Of a stretch of DNA of 64,000 nucleotides, positions 55,044 to 64,000 are shown in pieces (position 1 is the stretch's first letter; each line of letters opens with the position of its first letter). The notes below the pieces were generated by a model. The model worked only from the letters and a program-made list of their open reading frames with translations. It was not told the origin of the DNA and ran no database searches. The stretch is from Antilocapra americana (taxonomy: Eukaryota; Chordata; Mammalia; Artiodactyla; Antilocapridae): positions 12,822,490 through 12,886,489 of the forward strand of contig ML661885.1 in the NCBI GenBank assembly GCA_007570785.1, in the 5' to 3' direction. A program made the position numbers and the translations under genes.

Positions 55044-57299
55044 AATAAAGCATCCTCAATGTAGGCTTTACTTCAATAACCCTGCATCTTTTCTCTGTGT
55101 CCAAGGCACCTGCAAATGACTACTCTTAAAAAGTATATAATATCTTTATATTAACCATTTCTTAAAACCTCTTCAACATGAGGTATTATACTCCAATTAG
55201 AGAATCTATCAGATATAACATATTAACCTCTAATAGGTAAATTAAAATCTAAGAATTTACTCAGAACTTTGTACAAACCCACATGTTACGGATTCTTCCT
55301 GATCAACAAGAGCAGGAAAATTGATAATCCAGTTAGATTGGGTGTGGAGCGCAGTAGTCACCATTAAGATCCTGCACTCTCAGGACACTTTCAGCTCAGA
55401 TGTAACTAGCAGTTGTTTTTTCTGTCTCTGTGGCAATTGAGTCCCATCCACAAAAGACACCCTGTGTTTCTATTTCATTTCTAGCTACTCCCATTACAAT
55501 GATCTAGAAAACACAGCAGAGTAGTAGATGTCACAGCAAGATAGCCACAAGGTCAGGAGTGTGCAGAGGGACCGCCATGGGGCCCAGTGTCCCTCACCTT
55601 CCCACACCGTGCACCTGCTACAATACCTTATTCTATATGTGTGGTTACATTGTTTTGTAATCCCATTTATGTAACTTAACATTTGTTCTCCATTTCTCTT
55701 CTTACATAAAAGACGTGGGTGGGACAAAGGCCATATATTTTGCTTCTGTACACCTAAAATGTTCCTATTTTACTCTGGGTACAATAACTGCTCCAAAATG
55801 AAAACAGACTAACTTGGAAAACACTGCCACTTGGCCAGGGAATGAAAAACAAATCGGAGATTCACCTGATCAAGAAGTTCTATTTGCATCACTAAAGGAG
55901 TCTACACGATCCATGAAAGAGGACAGAGCTGAGGAATATACAGTCTCAGCTTCATATTCTAAAGCAACCCGCCCTCTTATATGACACTAATTAAACTCCA
56001 TGAGTCTCAGAAATTTCCAAAATAAAATGTGGATAATTTCTCTCATCCAAGCTGAGGGGAGTATAAACTTCATAGAATAATGTATACCTTAAGGACTAGC
56101 AGAATGTAAGTATGTAAGAAAAGTTTCCTTCTTAAAACTCTCTATATTCTGATTTATAAAAATATTTCTACACTTTATTTTTTAAAGATGTTGTCAAGCC
56201 ATTTTTAGAGAGACTATAAAACAACAAATGTTAAGAGACAACAAACAACCATGAGTTACAATAGAGATAAGGACGCAGAAAGAAATCTGAGAGGTAGATT
56301 TCATCAGGACTTTAAGAAATAGTATGAATTATTAAAACATTAAAGCCTATGTCACAGTTTTAATTAAATTATTCTGTATTTGCTTAAAAAACAGCTTTGC
56401 AAGAAAAAGGAAACTCAGCTATGAATAAAGTTAATTTGAGGTGGTAGGTAATTAAAACCTCGTTTGTATTTATGGTGAATACTCTGAGTTTCACGACAAC
56501 TCATAAGCACCTAAAAACACTGCACTGATCCTACAGAGAAGCTGTGTGAAAATACTGGAGGACATCTGAGAGGAAGGGGAACCTAACTATTAAATATTTT
56601 GTAAAATGTAAATGCCACATCTGTTCATTTAACTCATGTTTATCTAAAATATAATATAGTCAACATGAACAAGAAACTGTACTTCAATATAAATTAAGCT
56701 TTCTGTCAAGTAATTCAAAGAACTCTCTAGTCACTCTTAGAAATATAACTTTTTCTAAATAACAACTGAAATTTGGTTTTGAATGGAACATTTTCTGCTC
56801 TTTGTGTGAAAAGGTCCTAGGATTTCTTATTGTGGGAAGTCTAGGATATGCCTTTTGAAGATTCTTTTAGAAAACCTATTTTTAAAGAGAGGAACTGAAA
56901 AAGAAAGTGAGGTAGCCCTTTTCCCAACCATCAGAACAAAACAAGCCACGTTAATAAAACATCTAAGTCTAAATCCCACGGAATGAATTATCTGTATAAC
57001 CTCATTTGGAGCCAAAGAACAGCTTAACATAATATCTGTGCCCTGCATTTCCCTCTATTAATTAATGTCAGATAATCATTTCTGATACAGTATACAATTT
57101 AGCAACTCCATGGGCTCACAGAACCTAACTAGGAGAGGGGGACGGCCAATAAAATGCTAAGTCTTGTCACATTTTCCGCCAAACTTAGATTAGCTTGAAA
57201 CTTTATTTTGAAACTATGATCTTTTTTGTGTGTTTGGATGGTCTGTTTATTTGTTCTTTATTTCTTAAGAGAACAAACTTTCATAGGCCAAACACTACC
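55044..57299. other. 2.3 kb unique AT-rich DNA
   Basis: No gene or repeat family recognised. Frames of 70-77 codons (55494-55727, 56827-57048) lack any domain. Confidence 0.5.
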
Positions 57300-57500
57300 A
57301 ATGACAGACTGGAGTCCCAATTCTGCATCTAACTAACTAGCTAGTCTAGGTGCACATCACTGGATAAGTCACCGGGCTTCTCGGTGCCTTCTTCCCCCAC
57401 CTCTAGAGAGAGATTGTAACAGCAGCACTTGAGGGTTATGTGGATTATTACAGGAAGACCTTAGAAAACACTACCTGGCACATGATGAGAACAGTATGTA
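57300..57500 (+). mobile_element. MIR SINE
   Basis: Sense MIR: 'gactggagtcccaattctgc', 'catcactggataagtcaccg', 'ggcttctcggtgccttc' and 'actacctggcacatgatgag'. Confidence 0.65.
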
Positions 57501-57769
57501 CTCTAGGAATTATACACGATCTTTCATTTCCAAGAACTTTCTATTACATTTGTACTAGGATTTAAAGAGGATCTGTGTTGATAATACCTGGTTCCACATT
57601 TATGTCTCTGTGCTGAAATCACACTGCGGAATGGCCTATAACTGTGACATTTCATCAAATGTAAGTAAACTATACATTTAATTACATAGATGACTTAACA
57701 CTTAGGTCTTCATTTGTGTTCATGTCTTATTTTCTACCTGTTTGGGGTTGCCTCAATCTTTGGTAATAT

Positions 57770-57987
57770 TAGTTAGTGACTGAGTCAAAGTCACTCGGTT
57801 GTCTTGGACTCTGCGACCCCATGGATTGTAGCCTGCCAGGCTCCTCTGTCCAAGGAATTCTCCAGGCAAAAATACTGGAGTGGGTTGCCACTCCCTTCTC
57901 CAGGGGATCTTCCCGATCCAGGGATCAAACCCAGATCTCCCGAATTGCAGGCAGATTCTTTACCATCTGAGCCACCAGGGAAATCCC
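57770..57987 (-). mobile_element. Bov-tA SINE with 10-bp duplication
   Basis: Antisense full copy: 'gtcactcggttgtcttggac', 'ctccaggggatcttcccgat' and head 'ctgagccaccagggaaatcc'. The duplication ttggtaatat lies at 57760-57769 and 57988-57997. Confidence 0.94.
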
Positions 57988-57997
57988 TTGGTAATAT

Positions 57998-60932
57998 AGT
58001 AATGCTCTTTTTAAATAAAACGAGTTTATCTATCTAGTGACACACTGACACAGAAAAGTTACATGCACATATATGGGCAGCAGTAATGTTAAGAATGTTC
58101 TATGAACAAAACAATGAAAAAACCAAAACACTAACATGTTGCTCTATATAATGAAAAAATTCTAATGAAGTAGGATGCTTCCAACTCAACTTCCTTCACA
58201 TTATTGATCCACATCTTTCGAGTACTTCTGACGAAATTCATTTTGTAGTATCTGATGGGATCAGTTAATGAAGCTTCCTTTTCTGAGATAAGAATCATTT
58301 TCCTCAACTAATATAGAAGGTAGCACAAAATGTCTTTGCAATTGTTACAAGATTCAATTAAAAGCAGGTGAGTTGAAAGACACCAAGTTCTGTTTCACCA
58401 CAGACATTATGGCCCATTTGAAAGCTTTTGAAAATCAAAAGTGGTTCAGTCTCAAATTCAATCAAAGAGAATTTAGACATGATCAGAACATACTTCAATT
58501 CCTGACATAAAGAATTATCCAGAGTTGAAACTCATACAAAACACGTAAAGGTCAAGAACCACATCTTTCCAAAAATAATAGTAAATGTTGGTTTTTCCTT
58601 TTCTCTCTACCCCTCAAGGTTACCTACATTTATCTCTACTTCAAAACACTGTGAAAATGTTAACTCATGAAACCTGACTGTAGCATATAAACAAATGATC
58701 AGGTATGCTATTTTCATAACTGGCCCTTGAAATATAGTATGAAACAAGACCCTTTAATCAACAGAGAACTTGGTAAAAGTAATGACAAAAACACTGAAGG
58801 AGAAGTACCATAATAAGCCAAAGATATCAAATATGTAGAAATAAATAGATAATAAGTGCCTCTTATTTTCTAGGGTCAAGGATGGTCAATAAGTAGGTAA
58901 GCGTATAGCTCCTGGTGTGGCATTCCTGGACCCCTCAGGGCCAGAGGACAGCCCCCAGGGCAGAATATCTGTGGGGACTGTTGGGCAATGCTGCAGACAT
59001 CATTTGGCTCTGGCGTTGAACAGTTTTGATGTTAGTCACTGTGATGTCAAAGAAGAAAAGTTTTGTCTTTTTCCTTCTTTTAGAAATAATGAAGAAAAAA
59101 ATTAAAAGATGGGAAATAAGGTGAGCACACATTATGGTTTAGAGAAATATGGACTGGAATTTAGAATATGTTAAAATCACAATATACTTAATATATTTAA
59201 AAGATAACAGCAGTATGTTACAAAGACTAAGATTTAATATTTTCTCTTTAATGAAAAAGTTTGAGAGAGATCTTGACTTATAAATATATCAGTGGAACAA
59301 GTTCAAAGAAGTAATAACTTACCTGTTGGACAATAAAAATTTTATGAAACTTTGGGAATATTCTAAAGAAGCAACAACAATAAACATCTAACTTCTACAT
59401 TAGGGGGAAACTGTTATGTTCCAAAGCATCTAGCTTCAAAGAAAATCTAAAATCAAGGTTCCACTGGGTTCATGCACAAAATCTACTGCTGTATATAAGT
59501 AAAACTCATAAAACCAACTTAATTTGTCTAACAGATATTTAATTCAAGTCAAAGGAAATTTCCATTTCCATTCCATTCAAATACAATAGCATCAGTAACC
59601 ACCATACAGTTTCCAAATTTTATCTTTCAACCAAGCAAATAGTTTATTTTCTGGACTGTAATAAAACTGCCATATAAAAGGAAGAATTAGAAATTTAGAT
59701 CAAACAGCCTTTTTAGTGACAAAGAACTCAAAAAACCTGCAAGATAAACTGTTTCCTCCAGCCGTGGTTTTCTATATTCTAAATTCAATAATTACTACAC
59801 AGTTGTTCCTTCAAAGGTATTCTTTCATAGTTTAGGTGAAGAAGTCATAGTCTTGGTATTCATATAAGCACGGGAAAGTCTTTTACAAGCTCATCCATTC
59901 ATCTCTCTGTCTGATGAAATTCACCCCAGCTCATCACACACATGCTTTTCAGTCCTTTGCTCTTCTCAAGAAGGTGCAATAAAACTGGGCTCCGATGCCG
60001 TGATACTGACAGCCAACAGACTACCCATCCTTCAGGTGAAGACCACACAATTTCAAATGTATGATTTCTGCTCATATTAGAAATTTATCTAACTGGCACC
60101 AAAAAGGCTAAAAGTGTGGTTTAAAGAAAGCAAAGCCCTCAAATTATTAATTCTAAATCAATTCAGTATTTTTGAATACTTCCAAAAGAAGTAAAGGCAA
60201 ATAAGTCTACAGACTATGGCACCATAATCTCTCAACCTTGCCTGCAGACATGTACTTAAGAGATCCTCAAAAACTGGACTACATACATCTATAGTATATG
60301 GTTAAATTCTTAGCCATTATTAAATGCTACATATTTCTTCCTTCCTCTTGGCTCTTTTTGGATGGGAAGGCAGAAATGTAGCTGTGACTAGAACAAAAAA
60401 ATATATTTCCACTGACTGAAGAAACCCATGATTCATTCATAGCACACAAGGCTTTGACAAACCAAATATGCAAAATTGGGTTAAAATCACAAGTTTCAAA
60501 ATTCACTGTTAATGTCTCAGGTTATGTCCAGTTTTTCTGAGTCTCAAGCTAGCAATGGAAGTCTCAACAGAAACCTCTATATCCCAACAGCAAAGAAACA
60601 TAGAAAAAAAGAAAAGGAGGGAGGGACAGAGGGAAGAAGGATGGAAGGCAAGCAGGGTATGTAATCATTATGGATATGGATAATTTTATAAATAAATGTT
60701 TAATTTACCCCTTACATTTGGATGCTATGAACAGTGGAAAACAACATGCATGATTTGTGCTTCAAAAATAAACTATGAGGTGTTTAATGGAAGCAGCCTG
60801 ATTTTATTTGCTATTTTCTCTTTAAGGAAACTCTGGCAAGGTCAGCTGACTCACACTCAACACCTGTCCAGAAAATAACATACATCTGTCACTTCTTCCA
60901 AAATGAAAGTGAACAGCATAGCTAAAATTCCT
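57998..60932. other. 2.9 kb AT-rich DNA nearly free of repeats
   Basis: No interspersed repeat recognised. A purine-rich tract lies at 60600-60657. A minus-strand splice-site pair at 59323-59362 was seen but is weak. Confidence 0.45.
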
Positions 60933-61136
60933 TGTGTGTGTGTGTGTTCAGTTGCTAAGTCATGTCTGACTCTTTGTGACCCCATGGACTGTAGCCCACC
61001 AGGCTCCTCTGTCCACAGAATTTTTCAGGCAAGAATACTGGAGTGGGTTGCCATTTCCTTCTCCAGGGGATCTTCCTGACCCAGGACCGAACCTGTCTCT
61101 TGTGTCTGCTGCACTGGCAGGCAGATTCTTTACCCT
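60933..61136 (-). mobile_element. Bov-tA SINE, head incomplete, with TG tract
   Basis: Antisense: a (TG)n run at 60933-60947, then 'ttgctaagtcatgtctgac', 'ggagtgggttgccatttcc' and 'ctggcaggcagattctttac'. The last ~20 bases of the head are missing. Confidence 0.92.
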
Positions 61137-61546
61137 AGTAACTGACCCAAATCAAATGCCATGCACTTGTTACTATGGTGGCACAAATGTGCGATTCTGC
61201 TTATCACAGACTTTCTCCCTAAAGCTAACAACTCTACTATTCAGGTTAAGTAGAACATACAAGTTTGAATTGAAATCTAAAGGCCAGTAACAAAAAAAGG
61301 CAAGAGAATATAAGGTTTATCAATATAAACAATCTGTAACCACTTCTCCCCACTCCCGGGCATACATACACCTATACTACAGATCTCTACTTCTTTCTCA
61401 GAAGATTCTAGCTCCAGTGCTACTTTTTTTAAGACATGCTAACTCAAAAGATCTACACAAGGTATAGACTAGCAATATTTTTGCATCAGCCATCTAATCC
61501 CACAAGGCTGAGAGTAGCTTTTCAGAGGAACCTGAAGTGTCATGCT
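61137..61546. other. unique DNA between two Bov-tA copies
   Basis: No gene or repeat recognised. Confidence 0.5.
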
Positions 61547-61756
61547 ATACATACTAAGTCGCATCAGTTGTATCCGACTCTTTGCGATCCTACGGACTGT
61601 CGCCCACCAGGCTCCTCTGTCCCTTAGATGCTCCAGGCAAGAATACTGGAGTGGGTGGTCATGCCCTTCTCCAGCGGGCTTCCCGACCCAGGGATCAATA
61701 CACCTTCTGCACTTGGCAAGGAGGTTCTTTACCACTAGCGCCACCTGGGAAGCCCT
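61547..61756 (-). mobile_element. Bov-tA SINE
   Basis: Antisense full copy: 'gtatccgactctttgcgatc', 'gtggtcatgcccttctccag' and head 'accactagcgccacctggg'. The B box is degraded ('gggatcaatacacc'). Confidence 0.93.
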
Positions 61757-63805
61757 AGACTGGTAGTACATTTAATTTTAGTTATTTTCAAAGAATACCA
61801 GTGATGCCAATAGAAGTCACACTTAGAATCTATCAATTAAAAAAACAGTGCTCTCCCAGTGAAATCTCTCTACACTGAAATTCAACCTACAGCCCAAGAA
61901 ACAGCCTGAAGAATTTTATAAAAAGTCATGTTTTAAAACTGCTGCAATTCTAAATTTTGCTATTCTAAGCATCTGAATGAACCATAAAACCCAGATTCTG
62001 CCCTATTTCTGGTAAATCTTTCAGCAATGCACTGAGCTTACATCACTTTGCCTGTGTGGACGCCTGCTCTACACGCAGACAGCCTGGACTCTACAACTGT
62101 CTCAGCTCCATCAAGCACAACACACCTACCTCCCAGAATGTGCACCTTCCCAGGAGCACACTTTGCAAGCACTGCTGCCCCCGTGTAAACAGGACATTTG
62201 TTTATGGGGGACAGCTTTTGCTGTTGTTGCTGTTACCTTGATCTCTACCACAGATTAAGACTTTCAGCAGAAGCAGACATATAATTCAGAAATCAAGGCT
62301 CACTTTTCTTCTTTAAGAGAAAGATCAGAGAGCCAATTCAATGGGAAAAAAACCTGCAAGGAAATATGGAGTTAAATATGCAGCACTACTCCTTTTCCAG
62401 TTTAACACATTGGGGTAGGTATTCTTTACATTTCCCATAGCACTTAGCATAGACTAACAGGAAACAAATAATTTATATTCTGAAAGAGAAGAGGGTGAGA
62501 AGTAAGGAGGGATGGCCTGAAGGTGAAGGGAAGGAGGGAAGAGAGAAAGGGAAGTTAATGGTGCTGAACGAATGTAGTTTCATGGGGAAACACTAAACCA
62601 AGCTATTTACATGAATGTGTGCATAAAAAGGGAAGAAAATGGAAGAGGAAAAATGCTTTAAAAACTGGCATGTCACAGAAATAGTTTCCAACTGTGGCTT
62701 TGTGTCAATAATACCCACTGGAAGATAATTTCAACTTACCAGTAAGCCTGTTTTTTCCTGGGCCCATTCTACTTACAAGGAGCAGAGGGTCCTACCCAGG
62801 GGGGTGGGTGTGGGCTCAGGATTCCAGTTTGAATAGCTAAATGGCCGAGGGCATTTTATCAACTGTCAAAATATTTATTTTTCCAAATCACAGTGCCTAT
62901 ACTGCTGACATCTGAAGGAAATACCACCAAAATAGCAATACAATTAAATGCTGGCAGATTTTTGCCTAAAGCACTTAAATATTAATATATTACATTTCTG
63001 TTTAGAATAATACTGATTTTCTCAGATGTGTAGCTCAAATCAAGCTGCCTGTCTTCATGGGAATTTACATATCTCTCAGTTAAATCCAACACCTAATCAC
63101 AAATCTTTTCATGTCTATAAACAAAGAAGGAATTCAAAATCTAAGAAATACTCATTTCAAATGTATTTTCAACCAGTGGGGACATAATTTCCTTTATGTC
63201 TTGATATACTTAATATACTGTTTAGTGTTCAGCAGTAAGTATACAACATACCACAAGAGGTATATCATGCTTTACTGTACTTTGGAGAACTCTCTCTCCA
63301 TGTTGGTATTGAAGAGCTGAGATCTAACCTAGCACGCATGAACAACCTTCAGCCACCCATCCCATTCTGTCCCCACCTGATATCTCGATCATAGAGAAAA
63401 TAAACTTATAAATAAATCCACAACATATATGACTCCACAGTGAGCCCAAGTTTCCATAGCAAAGGGAACATTACACTTCAAGGCTACCTTGTCAAAATAG
63501 ATTTATCTAACACTTGCTCCTGTTTTGACTATCAATTCTGAGAAATTTTTATTGGCCAACCTTAAAAATCCTTAAAATGTGAGATTGCAATGGCAACACT
63601 CACGAAGCTATAGATTAGGAAACACAGTCCAGGCAGCTAAAAAAATTCTTTTTAAATTCAAACTACAGAATTCTCTTCCACTATACTCAAATCTGGAATT
63701 TGCATTTACACTCAGAGACAGAATCCTTTAGCAAAGTGTGAAGAAGTATACTTAATCATGTTTTCAAATCAAAATTTTAATATACACTCATGTACAGTAT
63801 CTTAT
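61757..63805. other. 2 kb unique DNA
   Basis: No gene recognised. A purine-rich (GGGA/GAAG) tract runs from 62481 to 62555. Confidence 0.5.
62481..62555. repeat. homopurine-biased tract
   Basis: About 75 bases almost entirely A and G on the + strand (for example gaagggaaggagggaagag). Low complexity. Confidence 0.8.
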
Positions 63806-64000
63806 AGGGCTTCTCTGGTGGCTCAGTGGTAAGGAAGCTCCAGCCAGTGCAGGAAACGCAGGTTCTATCCCTGTATCGGAAAGATCCCCTGGAGGAGGGC
63901 ATGGTAATCCACTCCAGTATTTCTTTCCTGGAGAATCCCACGGACAGTGGAGCCTGGCGGGCTACAGTCCATGGGGTCACAAAAGAGTCAGATATGACAG
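63806..64000 (+). mobile_element. Bov-tA SINE, running off the window
   Basis: Sense copy: head 'gggcttctctggtggctcag', 'ggaggagggcatggtaatcc', 'gtggagcctggcgggctac' and 'agtcagatatgacag' at the window end. The 3' tail is cut by the window edge. Confidence 0.93.

Noticed and set aside
58873..58895. 23-nt stretch between tcttattttctag and gtaagc on the + strand
   Set aside because: Too short, with no supporting context; such pairs recur in AT-rich intronic or intergenic DNA.
59323..59362. 40-nt minus-strand microexon-like segment
   Set aside because: Plausible splice motifs but AT-rich content and no coding signal. Kept only as an example of background frequency.
1..64000. Search for an undescribed gene cluster, operon or defence-type system
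   Set aside because: The window is repeat-rich mammalian DNA with no operon structure and no host protein domain I could identify.

Overview
The window reads as nuclear DNA of a ruminant, most likely a bovid. It holds BovB (RTE-clade) LINEs, many tRNA-headed Bov-tA SINEs, CHR-type SINEs shared with other cetartiodactyls, ruminant L1 3' ends, and older mammalian repeats (MIR, L2, old L1, hAT-Charlie and mariner-type DNA elements). The species cannot be decided from the sequence alone. I found no host protein-coding exon I can support, no rRNA or functional tRNA gene, no CpG island and no prokaryotic feature. Every long open frame that resembles a known protein is a decayed retrotransposon reverse transcriptase. 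Family names come from memory of the repeat consensus sequences, not from a database search.

Layout. 1-10 kb: pyrimidine-rich unique DNA, two Bov-tA copies, a forward 1.6 kb BovB fragment facing an inverted 1.2 kb BovB fragment that sits inside an old L1, then MIR and L2 remnants. 10-20 kb: a Bov-tA with a clean target-site duplication, a Charlie-type transposon split by a CHR SINE, 4.5 kb of AT-rich unique DNA, and a three-level nest (old L1 > LTR-like repeat > Bov-tA). 20-30 kb: an old L1 split by a Bov-tA, followed by the main object of the window, a near full-length BovB (about 24760-28290) with a GC-rich tandemly repeated 5' region and a broken endonuclease/reverse transcriptase frame. 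A mariner-type miniature element follows. 30-40 kb: L2 and MIR relics, a CHR SINE, an old L1 carrying a compound SINE-head/L1-tail insertion, and several L1 tails. 40-53 kb: mostly unique AT-rich DNA with sparse SINEs. 53-55 kb: a ruminant L1 interrupted by another BovB. 55-64 kb: unique DNA with four Bov-tA copies, the last running off the window end.

Nothing here forms a pathway or operon; the features relate as donors, parasites and targets of retrotransposition. BovB supplies the machinery, the Bov-tA SINEs share BovB's 3' tail, and the older L1, MIR and DNA elements served as landing sites. The most informative observations are nested insertions with readable junctions, very short tail-only insertions with perfect duplications, a compound SINE/L1 insertion under one duplication, and four BovB copies that each differ at the reverse transcriptase YxDD motif. 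A few splice-site pairs that could mark small exons are listed as low-confidence leads. I did not find an undescribed biological system.
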